From Amycolatopsis methanolica 239 (GTDB lineage Bacteria; Actinomycetota; Actinomycetes; Mycobacteriales; Pseudonocardiaceae): DNA of 64,000 bases. The DNA is taken from positions 620,001 to 684,000 of the forward strand of contig NZ_CP009110.1 of NCBI RefSeq assembly GCF_000739085.1. Direction: 5' to 3'. Both the position numbers and the translations under genes were made by a program. The notes beneath the pieces are model-generated. The model searched no databases, was not told where the DNA came from, and saw nothing but the letters and a program-made list of their open reading frames with translations. This document shows positions 19,638 to 35,510 of the stretch, in pieces. Positions within the stretch are counted from its first letter, which is position 1, and every line of letters starts with the position of its first letter.

Positions 19638-20665
19638 GGGGACTGGTCGCGCCGCTGGTCAAGCTGACCATCTTCATCGTGATCACCGTGCTGTTCACGG
19701 CGATCCTCGGCATCAGCATCGCCAACATCAACACCCAGGACACCACCGGCTACAGCGCCCGCTTCACCGACGCGACGCTGGTGCTGCCCGGCGACGACGT
19801 CCGCATCGCGGGTGTGAAGGTCGGGCAGGTCACCGACGTCAAGATCGTCGACCGGCGCCAGGCGCAGATCGACTTCGAGGTCGACCAGGGCCGCACCCTG
19901 CCGGCCGGGGTGACGGTGCAGATCAAGTACCGCAACCTGGTCGGCCAGCGGTACCTCTCGCTCGGCCAGGGCACCGGGGACGACAAGGGGACGCTCAAGC
20001 CGGGCAGCACGATCCCGCTGGAGCGCACCACGCCCGCGCTCGACCTGGACGAGCTGTTCAACGGGTTCAAGCCGCTGTTCCGCGCGCTCAACCCGGAGGA
20101 CGTCAACAAGCTGTCCTACGAGCTGATCCAGGTCCTGCAGGGCGAGGGCGGCACGATCGACAGCCTGCTCGCCCACACCGCGTCGCTGACCAGCACGATC
20201 GCGCAGAAGGACCAGGTGATCGGCCAGGTGGTGACCAACCTGAACACGGTGCTGGACGCGGTCAACGCGCACACCCCGCAGCTGACCGACCTGATCGACA
20301 AGCTGCAGCAGCTCACCACCGGCCTGGCCCAGGACCGCGACTCGATCGGTGACGCGATCGACGCGCTCGGCGGGCTGGCCAACACGACCGCGGGCTTCCT
20401 CGACGAGGCGCGCGAACCGCTCAAGAACGACATCTCGGCGCTAGGCGGGCTCGCCCAGAACCTCAACGACAGCGAGCCAGTGGTGGAGCACTTCATCCAG
20501 GTCCTGCCGGAGAAGGTCACGGCGCTGGCGCGCACGGCCGACTACGGCTCCTGGTTCAACTTCTACCTCTGCTCGGCGAGCGGGAGCGTGTCGCTGCCGC
20601 CGCTGATCAACCAGGAGATCAACCTCCCGATCATGCCGGCGACCCAGGCGCGGTGCGGATCATGA
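19634..20665 (+). CDS. mceB: Mce family protein MceB
   Basis: 343 residues: N-terminal transmembrane helix (about 8-30), MCE domain (YSARFTDATLVLPGDDVRIAGVKVGQVTDVKI ... LVGQRYLSL), then a helical domain and a C-terminal DUF3407-like region with the NFYLC segment. Starts with GTG overlapping the mceA stop (GTGA). Confidence 0.93.
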   Translation: MRGLVAPLVKLTIFIVITVLFTAILGISIANINTQDTTGYSARFTDATLVLPGDDVRIAGVKVGQVTDVKIVDRRQAQIDFEVDQGRTLPAGVTVQIKYRNLVGQRYLSLGQGTGDDKGTLKPGSTIPLERTTPALDLDELFNGFKPLFRALNPEDVNKLSYELIQVLQGEGGTIDSLLAHTASLTSTIAQKDQVIGQVVTNLNTVLDAVNAHTPQLTDLIDKLQQLTTGLAQDRDSIGDAIDALGGLANTTAGFLDEAREPLKNDISALGGLAQNLNDSEPVVEHFIQVLPEKVTALARTADYGSWFNFYLCSASGSVSLPPLINQEINLPIMPATQARCGS

Positions 20666-21648
20666 GGAGCTTCCAGTCGCGCAACCCGGTGCCCATCGCG
20701 GCTGTCGGCCTCGTGCTGATGCTGCTGGGCTTCATCGCCGCGCTCAACGCCGACGACCTGCCGATCATCGGCGCCGGGACCAGCTACGAGGCGGAGTTCA
20801 CCGAGGCGGCCGGCCTGAAGGCGGACGACGAGGTGCGGGTGGCCGGCGTGAAGGTCGGCAAGGTCACCGACGTGACGCTGGACGGCGCGTCGGTGAAGGT
20901 GACGTTCAAGGTCAAGGACACCTGGCTCGGCGACAAGACCGCGGCGGCGATCAAGATCAAGACGCTGCTCGGCCAGAAGTACCTCGCGCTCGACCCGGTC
21001 GGGGAGAAGGCGCTCGACCCGGGCACGCCGATCCCGAAGGAACGGACGCTGGCGCCCTACGACGTGCTGGACGCGTTCCGGGACCTGTCGTCGACGGTCA
21101 ACGACATCGACACGGACCAGCTGGCCCAATCCTTCGACGTGCTGTCCCAGACGCTGTCCGGCACCTCCGACAACGTGCGCGGCGCGCTCAACGGTCTGTC
21201 GCAGCTGTCCGACACGATCGCCAAGCGGGACACCGAGCTGGCGCAGTTGCTGCAGAACACCAACCAGATCTCGCAGACGCTGGCCGACCGTGACCAGCAG
21301 CTGACCCGGCTGCTGCAGGACGGCAACCTGGTGCTGCAGGAGGTCGCGGCACGTGAGCAGGCGATCTCCACGCTGCTGGCCGGCTCGCAGGAGCTGTCCC
21401 GGCAGCTGCAGGGCCTGGTGAGCGACAACGACGCCCAGCTGACGCCGGTGCTGACCTCGCTGGACCAGCTCACCGCGATGCTGCAGCGCAACCAGGACAA
21501 CCTGGCGCAGGGCATCGCCCGGTTCGCGCCCTACATCCGCGTGTTCACCAACACCGTCGGCAACGGGCACTGGTTCGACAACTACATCTGCGGTCTGATC
21601 CTGCCTTCGATCGGCGCCCTGAACGAAGAGGGGTGCAACCAGAAATGA
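20662..21648 (+). CDS. mceC: Mce family protein MceC
   Basis: 328 residues from the ATG at 20662 (ATGA overlap with mceB); an upstream GTG at 20653 is less likely. N-terminal helix (PIAAVGLVLMLLGFIAAL), MCE domain (YEAEFTEAAGLKADDEVRVAGVKVGKVTDV, LLGQKYLAL), and a long Gln-rich coiled region (LLQNTNQISQTLADRDQQLTRLLQ and similar heptads, about 165-280). The C-terminus carries the NYICGL Cys motif shared with MceB. Confidence 0.92.
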   Translation: MRSFQSRNPVPIAAVGLVLMLLGFIAALNADDLPIIGAGTSYEAEFTEAAGLKADDEVRVAGVKVGKVTDVTLDGASVKVTFKVKDTWLGDKTAAAIKIKTLLGQKYLALDPVGEKALDPGTPIPKERTLAPYDVLDAFRDLSSTVNDIDTDQLAQSFDVLSQTLSGTSDNVRGALNGLSQLSDTIAKRDTELAQLLQNTNQISQTLADRDQQLTRLLQDGNLVLQEVAAREQAISTLLAGSQELSRQLQGLVSDNDAQLTPVLTSLDQLTAMLQRNQDNLAQGIARFAPYIRVFTNTVGNGHWFDNYICGLILPSIGALNEEGCNQK

Positions 21649-22829
21649 CGGAGACCCGCTTCGGCCGATCCCTCGCGCGCGGCGTTGCCGCGGCGTGCGT
21701 GCTCGGTCTCGTCGTGGCCGGCGTGCTCTGGTGGACGCTCAAGGACGCCGACAAGAAGCACCTCACCGCCTACTTCACCAGCGCGACCGGCCTCTACGTC
21801 GGCAACAGCGTGCGGGTGCTCGGCGTGGACATGGGCAAGGTGACCTCGGTCGAGCCGATGGGCGACCGGGTCAAGGTCGTGATGGAGTACGACCGCGCTG
21901 TGCGGGTGCCCGCCGACGCGCAGGCCGCGATCGTCGCGCCGTCGCTGGTCAGCGACCGGTACGTGCAGCTCGCCCCGGCCTACACCGGCGGCGAGGTGAT
22001 CAGCGAGGGCGCCACCATCCCGCTGGAGAAGACCGCGGTGCCGATCGAGGTCGACCAGCTCTACGACAGCCTGGACAAGATCAGCCGCTCGCTCGGCCCG
22101 AACGGGGTCAACCAGAACGGCTCGCTGTCGGACCTGCTCACCACGCTGGCGCAGAACCTGGACGGCAACGGCCAGGCCCTGCACGACACGATCACCAAGC
22201 TGAGCCAGGCGTCGAAGACGTTGTCCGGCAACGAGGACGACCTGTTCGGCACGATCTCCAACCTGGCCGACTTCACCACCACGCTCGCCAACAGCGACAA
22301 CCAGGTGCGCCAGTTCGAGCAGCGGCTCGCCGACGTCTCCGGTTACCTGGCGGGGGAGAAGGACAACCTGGCCGCCACGGTGCAGCAGCTCGGCACCACG
22401 CTCGCCACGGTGCAGCAGTTCATCAACAACCACTCCGACCGCCTGAAGTCCAACGTGGACAAACTGGCCAGCGTGACCCAGGTGCTGGTGGACCAGCGCA
22501 GTGCGCTCGCCGAGATCCTCGACGTCGCGCCGGTGGGCCTGAACAACGTGATCAACGCCTACAACGGCTCGTCGGGCACGCTCGACGCGCGGGCCAACAT
22601 CAATGAGCTGACCCAGCCGCCGATCGTGATGATCTGCAACCTGCTCAAGCAGACCCCGGACGCGCTGGACGCGCTCGGCAACCTGTGCAGCTCGGTCGCG
22701 CCGCTGCTGGACGGCGCGGTGCCGCTGCCGTCGGTCGCGCAGACCGTGCACGCGCTGCAGAACGGCGAGCCGCCGCCGTTGCCGCTCCCGCTGGCGCAGA
22801 CGGTCTACGGAACGGGGGCGTCGCGGTGA
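21645..22829 (+). CDS. mceD: Mce family protein MceD
   Basis: 394 residues from the ATG overlapping the mceC stop. Signal-anchor helix (about 14-30), MCE domain (YFTSATGLYVGNSVRVLGVDMGKVTSVEP, VSDRYVQLAP), helical region to about 320 and a Pro-rich C-terminal tail. The LYVGNxVRVLGVxxGKV motif is the MceD-type version of the MlaD core. Confidence 0.92.
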   Translation: MTETRFGRSLARGVAAACVLGLVVAGVLWWTLKDADKKHLTAYFTSATGLYVGNSVRVLGVDMGKVTSVEPMGDRVKVVMEYDRAVRVPADAQAAIVAPSLVSDRYVQLAPAYTGGEVISEGATIPLEKTAVPIEVDQLYDSLDKISRSLGPNGVNQNGSLSDLLTTLAQNLDGNGQALHDTITKLSQASKTLSGNEDDLFGTISNLADFTTTLANSDNQVRQFEQRLADVSGYLAGEKDNLAATVQQLGTTLATVQQFINNHSDRLKSNVDKLASVTQVLVDQRSALAEILDVAPVGLNNVINAYNGSSGTLDARANINELTQPPIVMICNLLKQTPDALDALGNLCSSVAPLLDGAVPLPSVAQTVHALQNGEPPPLPLPLAQTVYGTGASR

Positions 22830-24040
22830 GGAAGACGATCGCGCTCGTCGCCGCCGGCGTGGCCGGCGCGCTGATCCTGTCCGGCTGTTCGTTCGGCGGC
22901 GTCTACGACGTGCCGCTGCCCGGTGGCGCCGACCTCGGCGACCACCCGTACACGGTCAAGGTCCAGTTCAACGACGTCCTCGATCTCGTGCCGCAGGCCG
23001 GGGTCAAGGTCAACGAGGTCCCGGTCGGCCGGGTCGAGGCGATCGGGCTGACCCCGGACGGCTGGCACGCCGAGGTCACCGTGAAGCTCGACGGCGACGT
23101 CAAGCTGCCCGCCAACTCGCTCGCCAACATCCGGCAGTCCAGCCTCCTCGGCGAGAAGTACGTCGAGCTGGCCTCGCCCGGCGACGACCTGGCGCAGGGC
23201 ACGCTCACCGACGGCGCGGAGATCCCGCTGGCGCGCACCAACCGCAGCGTCGAGGTGGAGGAGGTGCTCGGCGCGCTGTCCATGCTGCTCAACGGCGGTG
23301 GGGTCGAGCAGCTCAACACCATCACCAAGGAGCTCAACGCCGCCACCGAGGGCCGCGAGCCGGACATCCGGCGCCTGCTGGACAACGCCGACCAGCTGGT
23401 GTCCACACTGGACGCCCAGTCCGGCGACATCACCCGCGCGCTGGACGGCCTCAACCGGCTCGCCAGCACGCTGGCCGGGCAGAAGGACCAGATCGTCAAC
23501 GCGATCGACGACCTCGGCCCCGGCATCGGCGTCCTGGAGCAGCAGCGCACCCAGCTGGTCACCATGCTGCAGGCGCTGCGGAACCTCTCCGGCGTCACCG
23601 TCGACACGCTGAACAAGAGCCAGGAGAACCTGGTCGCCGACCTGCGGGCGCTGCTGCCGACGCTGCAGAAGCTCGGCGAGGCTGGCGCCGACCTGCCCAA
23701 GTCGCTGGAGATCCTGCTGACCTACCCGTTCACCGACGCGGCGATCGACGGCGTGAAGGGCGACTACTTCAACCTCTATGCCAAGATCGACCTGAACCTG
23801 CAGAACGTGCTGCAGAACCTGAGCCGCAGCAGGCAGAACCCGCTCGGCGGCGCGCTGCCGGACAGCCTGGCCGGGCTCACCGGCGGCGTCGAGGGCGAGC
23901 AGGCCAACCAGCCGCCGCCGCTGCCGTTGCCGGGCGAGTCGCAGAGCGCAGCGGCTGCCGGGGCCACCGGTGCGACCGGGGCGCAGCCGCAACAGACCGG
24001 GGTCGCGGGCATCTTCGGCCTGCTGGCGGGGGGTGCGTGA
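22826..24040 (+). CDS. mceE: Mce family lipoprotein MceE (LprK-like)
   Basis: 404 residues. N-terminal lipoprotein signal peptide with lipobox LSGC (Cys21), as expected for the E position of mce operons. MCE domain (YTVKVQFNDVLDLVPQAGVKVNEVPVGRVEAI, LLGEKYVELA), a helical domain with repeated L-N-x-L patterns, and a Pro/Ala/Gly/Gln-rich tail. The GTG start overlaps the mceD stop (GTGA); the open frame extends upstream but the signal peptide fixes this start. Confidence 0.94.
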   Translation: MRKTIALVAAGVAGALILSGCSFGGVYDVPLPGGADLGDHPYTVKVQFNDVLDLVPQAGVKVNEVPVGRVEAIGLTPDGWHAEVTVKLDGDVKLPANSLANIRQSSLLGEKYVELASPGDDLAQGTLTDGAEIPLARTNRSVEVEEVLGALSMLLNGGGVEQLNTITKELNAATEGREPDIRRLLDNADQLVSTLDAQSGDITRALDGLNRLASTLAGQKDQIVNAIDDLGPGIGVLEQQRTQLVTMLQALRNLSGVTVDTLNKSQENLVADLRALLPTLQKLGEAGADLPKSLEILLTYPFTDAAIDGVKGDYFNLYAKIDLNLQNVLQNLSRSRQNPLGGALPDSLAGLTGGVEGEQANQPPPLPLPGESQSAAAAGATGATGAQPQQTGVAGIFGLLAGGA

Positions 24041-25299
24041 TGCTGGTCCGCAAGACCAAGATCCAACTGATCGCGTTCCTGGTCATCTCCGTGGTGGCCG
24101 TGGTGTACGCGCTGGTCCGCTTCGCCGGGCTTGGGCAGGTGTTCGGCCAGACCGGGTACACGGTCAAGCTCGAGCTGACTCAGTCCGGCGGCATCTTCAC
24201 GGGGGCCGAGGTCACCTACCGCGGCTACAACATCGGCAAGGTCGGCCAGCTGCGGCTCACCGCCGACGGGCTGGAGGCGGACCTGGAGATCGCGCCGGAC
24301 ACCCCGCAGGTGCCGGCGAACCTGGAGGCGGTCATCGCGAACCGGTCGGCCGTCGGTGAGCAGTTCGTCGACCTGCGGCCGGTCGCCGACGGCGGTCCGT
24401 ACCTGGCGGGCGGCTCGGTGATCCCGGCCGCGAAGGCCCAGGTGCCGATCGGCACCGACCAGATCATCACCGACCTGGACAGCCTGGCGTCCTCGGTGCC
24501 CAAGGACGCGCTGCGGACTGTCGTCGACGAGTCCTACAACGCGTTCAACGGCACCGGGCCGGACCTGCAGCAACTGCTGGACACGGCGCGCGACTTCACC
24601 GCGACCGCGCAGCAGTACCTGCCGCAGACCGTGCAGCTGCTCGACTCCGGTGAGCGGGTGCTCCAGACGCAGAACCAGCAGGCAGGCAACCTGAAGGAGT
24701 TCAGCGCCAACCTCAATGAGCTGTCGGCGACTCTGAAGGGCTCCGACGCCGACATCCGGCGGCTGATCGAGGTCGCCCCCGGCGCGGCGCAGACACTCAA
24801 CCAGTTCGTCACCGACCTCGGGCCCGGCCTCGGCGAGCTGACCGCGAACTTGCTGACCACGTCGAACCTGCTGCTGACCCGGCAGGACGGCATCCAGCAG
24901 GTGCTGGTCAGCTACCCGGTGCTGGCGGTGGGCGCCCGCAGCGTGGCGCCCGGCGACGGCACCGCGCACCTCGGGCTCGTGCTCAACCTGTTCGACCCGC
25001 CGGTGTGCACCAAGGGCTACATGAGCCCGGAGGAGTACCGCACGGGCGCGGAGACGACCCCGCGCGATCCGAACCTGAACTCGTACTGCGCGGAGCCCGC
25101 CGGCAGTCCGATCGGCGTGCGCGGCGCCCAGAACGCGCCGTACAACGGGGTGCCGGTCGCGCCGACGCCGCAGGAAGTGGAGCAGAACTCGACGCGGGAC
25201 GAGGAGCAGCTGGCGTACATGCGGGGCACCCCCGGCGTCGTCGGCTCGCCCGGTGTCTCGATCACCAGCCTGACCGCGCTGCTGGGGCTGCCCGGCTGA
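24040..25299 (+). CDS. mceF: Mce family protein MceF
   Basis: 419 residues. N-terminal helix (LIAFLVISVVAVVYALV), MCE domain (YTVKLELTQSGGIFTGAEVTYRGYNIGKVGQL, VGEQFVDLRP), helical region and a C-terminal segment with Cys pairs (PPVCTKGY, NSYCAEP) found in MceF proteins. The start is the ATG at 24040 (TGATG overlap with mceE); GTG at 24037 would add one residue. It ends the six-gene mceA-F set. Confidence 0.93.
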   Translation: MLVRKTKIQLIAFLVISVVAVVYALVRFAGLGQVFGQTGYTVKLELTQSGGIFTGAEVTYRGYNIGKVGQLRLTADGLEADLEIAPDTPQVPANLEAVIANRSAVGEQFVDLRPVADGGPYLAGGSVIPAAKAQVPIGTDQIITDLDSLASSVPKDALRTVVDESYNAFNGTGPDLQQLLDTARDFTATAQQYLPQTVQLLDSGERVLQTQNQQAGNLKEFSANLNELSATLKGSDADIRRLIEVAPGAAQTLNQFVTDLGPGLGELTANLLTTSNLLLTRQDGIQQVLVSYPVLAVGARSVAPGDGTAHLGLVLNLFDPPVCTKGYMSPEEYRTGAETTPRDPNLNSYCAEPAGSPIGVRGAQNAPYNGVPVAPTPQEVEQNSTRDEEQLAYMRGTPGVVGSPGVSITSLTALLGLPG

Positions 25300-25335
25300 C
25301 GCCGCCCACACCCGACCTACCTACTCTGGAGTGTT

Positions 25336-25923
25336 ATGAGTTCGGACGAGGCACGGACCGAGGACGCCGGCTTCCCGGATCCGCCTGCCGAGGACCAGGT
25401 GGCCGGGGACAAGCTGGGCCGCTACCTGGTGCTGGGCACGGCAGCACTGGCCGCGGCGGCGCTGATCGTCGCCGGGATCTTCGGCGTCCAGTGGTGGGTC
25501 GCCTCCGCCGACGACAACCTGGCGCTCGCCCAGGCGCGCGACGACGTGGTCAAGGCGGGCACCGCGGCGGTCAAGGCGTACACCGAGCTGGACTACACCA
25601 ACCCGGACGCCTACTTCGCGCAGCAGAAGGCCGTGTCGACCCAGGACCTGGTCGACCAGATCACCGCGAGCGAGCAGAACTACCGCCAGGCGATGGCCGA
25701 CGCCAAGACCAAGGTGACCACCACGGTGCAGGACATCGGGGTGGAGGAGCTGGATCTGCACGGCGGGAAGGCGAGCTTCCTGGCGGCGATCAGCACGCTG
25801 GTCGCGCAGGAGGGCGCCCAGCCGGCCGCCAAGCCGTTGCGGCTGGAGGTGCAGATGACCCGTGTCGGTGACGAGTGGAAGGTGTCCGGGATCGGGTCGG
25901 TGCCGCTCGTGAGCGGGCAGTGA
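25336..25923 (+). CDS. Mce-associated membrane protein 1
   Basis: 195 residues. Short acidic cytoplasmic N-terminus, one transmembrane helix (LVLGTAALAAAALIVAGIFGV, about 31-52) and an extracytoplasmic alpha/beta domain (NTF2-like, ending WKVSGIGSVPLV). Such Mas proteins follow mceF in actinobacterial operons and are thought to stabilise the Mce complex. The 36-base gap after mceF contains a TACTCT -10-like element, but co-transcription is likely. Confidence 0.85.
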   Translation: MSSDEARTEDAGFPDPPAEDQVAGDKLGRYLVLGTAALAAAALIVAGIFGVQWWVASADDNLALAQARDDVVKAGTAAVKAYTELDYTNPDAYFAQQKAVSTQDLVDQITASEQNYRQAMADAKTKVTTTVQDIGVEELDLHGGKASFLAAISTLVAQEGAQPAAKPLRLEVQMTRVGDEWKVSGIGSVPLVSGQ

Positions 25924-25958
25924 CCGTCGCCCCAGGCGTACGAGGAGAGGACCAGTCA

Positions 25959-26828
25959 ATGCCACCGTCTCGCCGGCAGCCGCCGCCGGTGCGCCGCCGC
26001 CCCAAGGTCGCCGGCGCCGGGATCCGGCGCCCCTCGCCGAGGCCCCGCGACGAGGAGTACCCCGGGACCGAGGGCGTCAGCGCGCCCGAGGTCGAGGAGG
26101 TTTCGGCGCCGGCGGAGCCCGCTTCGGCTGAGCCCGAGGAGGCCGCGGAAGCCCCGGCTGAGCCCCGGCGGCCCAGCCCGCGGCCGAAGGCCCGCGACGC
26201 GGGGGAGCCGAAGCCGGAGAGCTACGCCGAGGCCGAGGCCGCCGCGGCGGAGGAGGAGCCCGCGGAGCCTCGCTCGCGGCGCAAGACCAGCCCGTACGTC
26301 CTGGCCGGCGCGCTGTTCGGCCTGGCGCTGGTGTTGGCCGGGTTCGCGGTGTGGTTCAAGATCGAGGGCAACCGCGTCGACGCGATGACCTCGAACACCG
26401 CCCTGCTGGACACCGCCCGCACCGCGGACGTCAGCAAGGCCGCGTCGAACGCCGTGGAGTCGCTGTTCTCCTACGACTTCAACAACATCGCGAAGACCCA
26501 GGACGCGGCCAAGGACCTGCTCCTCAACGACGAGGTGAAGGCCACGTACAACCGCATCTTCGGCGAGGTCGAGCGGCTGGCCCCGCAGCAGAAGATCGTC
26601 GTCACGGTGAAGGCGACCCGCAGCGCGGTGATCATGCTCGACGGGGACCGCGCGAAGGTCATGGTGTTCGTCGACCAGACCTCGACGCGCACGGACCAGA
26701 ACCAGACCGCGAGCGGCAGCGCCCAGCTGTGGCTGAACATGCAGTACGTCGACGGGAAGTGGAAGGTGTCCGCCCTCAACACGTACGCGGCGGACCAGCC
26801 GACGCCGCCCCCGGCGCCGTCCCGCTGA
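25959..26828 (+). CDS. Mce-associated membrane protein 2
   Basis: 289 residues from the ATG at 25959 (GAGGAGAGG site); an in-frame upstream extension overlapping the previous gene is rejected. A long cytoplasmic Pro/Glu/Arg-rich disordered N-terminus (about 1-112) precedes a single transmembrane helix (YVLAGALFGLALVLAGFAVWF) and an NTF2-like outer domain (about 140-275) that ends in WKVSALN, like its neighbour. Probably the second accessory protein of the Mce complex. Confidence 0.85.
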   Translation: MPPSRRQPPPVRRRPKVAGAGIRRPSPRPRDEEYPGTEGVSAPEVEEVSAPAEPASAEPEEAAEAPAEPRRPSPRPKARDAGEPKPESYAEAEAAAAEEEPAEPRSRRKTSPYVLAGALFGLALVLAGFAVWFKIEGNRVDAMTSNTALLDTARTADVSKAASNAVESLFSYDFNNIAKTQDAAKDLLLNDEVKATYNRIFGEVERLAPQQKIVVTVKATRSAVIMLDGDRAKVMVFVDQTSTRTDQNQTASGSAQLWLNMQYVDGKWKVSALNTYAADQPTPPPAPSR

Positions 26829-26841
26829 CCCCAACGGCACT

Positions 26842-26874
26842 ACGGCCCGCCGAGCCCCCGGCCCGGCGGGCCGT
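26842..26874 (+). terminator. Terminator of the mce operon
   Basis: 11-bp perfect stem (ACGGCCCGCCG, 26842-26852, with 26864-26874) and 11-nt loop, 13 bases after the last gene, followed by TTCC. Confidence 0.8.
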
Positions 26875-27357
26875 TCCGCTGTCCTTGCCCGGCTGGTCCC
26901 CTGGAGGGGCTCGCTGCCCCTCCAGGGGATGGCACGCGGACGCGCCGACCCCGCCGCCGCTCGCCGGGGCACGACGCAACACCCACCGCGCGTGAAGCGC
27001 GCCACTCGAAACCGCCGCGATCGCCCCGCCGCGACGGCCGGACCGGGGCCGCCGCGGCGCTCCGCGGGGCCCCGTCACAGCACCCGGGGACGATCTTGGA
27101 CCGGCGTGAGCCGGCCCGCAACCCCTGGTGGCCGCATCCGTCCCGGAGCGCCTCCGCGCGCACGAATCCCCAGGTCGACGGCGTGTACGGACGGCAATGG
27201 CGTTGCGCCAACCGGCGGGTTCGCCGCGTGGCATCTTGACTCTTCGGCGCCGGGGGTTCACGCTTATCGCCAACGGCAGCACCCTGCGGGAGGGTCTGCC
27301 GGGAGGCGATGCCTGAGGATGTCGTGATCGAGGTGCGGGCCCCATCGAGAGGCCCCC
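26875..27357. other. Gene-free region upstream of rpoB
   Basis: About 480 bases without a convincing gene. It holds a perfect 13-bp hairpin (26898-26910 and 26916-26928, TCGCT loop), a possible second terminator after the mce operon. The open frames here (for example 26929-27327 plus, 26840-27211 minus) are Arg/Pro/Gly-rich with no ribosome site or domain and look like composition artefacts. Confidence 0.5.
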
Positions 27358-27386
27358 TCGACAGAACGCGTCGTTCGGGCTAGACT
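27358..27386 (+). promoter_or_regulatory. Putative rpoB promoter P1
   Basis: TCGACA (27358-27363), exactly 17 nt, TAGACT (27381-27386): a good match to the actinobacterial housekeeping consensus. It would give a leader of about 130 nt. Confidence 0.6.
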
Positions 27387-27454
27387 GCTTCTTTGCGCTG
27401 CCCTCTTTCAGGCTGCCCGGAGACGGAAGCTAGGATAGTGGGCACACGGCACCC

Positions 27455-27483
27455 TTGACAGTCGCTTTAGCTGTTGCTAACGC
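27455..27483 (+). promoter_or_regulatory. Putative rpoB promoter P2
   Basis: A perfect -35 TTGACA (27455-27460) with 17-nt spacing to TAACGC (27478-27483), 38 bases before the rpoB start. The -10 is imperfect. A TAGGAT at 27431-27436 may be a further -10 element. Confidence 0.4.
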
Positions 27484-27520
27484 GGCTGCGCACCGCTCAT
27501 TGTCCCCGGAAGGACGCATC

Positions 27521-31021
<3,501 letters not shown>

Positions 31022-31028
31022 CGTAGCG

Positions 31029-31067
31029 ACCGGGAGCGGGGCCACCTCCCGCGGCCCCGCTCCCGGT
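31029..31067 (+). repeat. 15-bp perfect hairpin in the rpoB-rpoC spacer
   Basis: Arms 31029-31043 and 31053-31067 with a 9-nt loop, 8 bases after the rpoB stop and 46 bases before the rpoC start. There is no T-run. It may cause partial attenuation or be an RNA processing or stability element. Confidence 0.7.
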
Positions 31068-31112
31068 AGCCGACTCCTCTAGCCGAATCAACCCCAAAGG
31101 GGATGCAACGAC

Positions 31113-35024
<3,912 letters not shown>

Positions 35025-35037
35025 CCTGAGTTGTTCG

Positions 35038-35075
35038 CGAAGCCCCCGGTTCCCTTCGTGGAGCCGGGGGCTTCG
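35038..35075 (+). terminator. Terminator after rpoC
   Basis: 12-bp perfect outer stem (CGAAGCCCCCGG and complement, 35038-35049 and 35064-35075) with an imperfect inner stem, 14 bases after the rpoC stop. Confidence 0.87.
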
Positions 35076-35144
35076 TCGTGTCCGGGGCGGGTCGCGGAGG
35101 TAGCGTGAGGCGCGAGTTCACACGAGCGACACGAGGAGGGCGTT

Positions 35145-35291
35145 GTGAACGCTGAGCAGACCCCGGATGACGCGCCGTCGAGTGGGCGGCACGCAGCGCC
35201 CGAAGGTGCCCCGACGCACCCGGCGATCGACCTGTCGAGGGACCCCAACCCGGGCAAGCCGGACCACGCCAAACCCGACGAGGACGACTAG
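35145..35291 (+). CDS. Small acidic hydrophilic protein of unknown function
   Basis: 48 residues, starting with GTG at 35145, six bases after a strong GAGGAGG site; a TAGCGT -10-like element is at 35101-35106. The product begins MNAEQTPDDAPSSG and ends in KPDHAKPDEDD: no hydrophobic or Cys residues, rich in Asp, Pro, His and Ala, and predicted disordered. Codon third positions are strongly G/C, like real genes here. It stands alone after the rpoC terminator. I do not recognise a family. Confidence 0.6.
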   Translation: MNAEQTPDDAPSSGRHAAPEGAPTHPAIDLSRDPNPGKPDHAKPDEDD

Positions 35292-35466
35292 GGGGGTGTT
35301 TCGGAGATGGCCTGCGTGGCGGTGCGGGTAGCGGCCCCGCCCGCCACCACCCTCGACGGACGCACTCCGCGCGGCTCCGCCCGTTCTAACCCGCGGCGGT
35401 GCCGGTTGACGGCCCACCGCAAGCGGCTCCGCCGTTTGTGAAACAGAACCCAGCCCTTCCGACGTG

Positions 35467-35501
35467 AAAGGGGCCCCAGGCGCGGCGCCAGGGGCCCCTT
35501 T
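35467..35501 (-). terminator. Terminator of the type VII substrate operon
   Basis: 11-bp perfect stem (AAAGGGGCCCC and complement, 35467-35477 and 35491-35501), 10 bases beyond the stop of the minus-strand operon; the stem starts with an AAA/TTT pair giving a short U-tract. Confidence 0.88.
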
Positions 35502-35510
35502 TCGCGTGGC

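Noticed and set aside
26840..27327. Two opposing ORFs in the rpoB upstream region
   Set aside because: Arg/Pro/Gly-rich, no ribosome site and no domain; the region instead holds terminators and promoters.
27455..27520. Alternative rpoB start at the TTG at 27455
   Set aside because: That codon is part of a TTGACA -35 box; the TTG at 27521 has the ribosome site and the homologous N-terminus.
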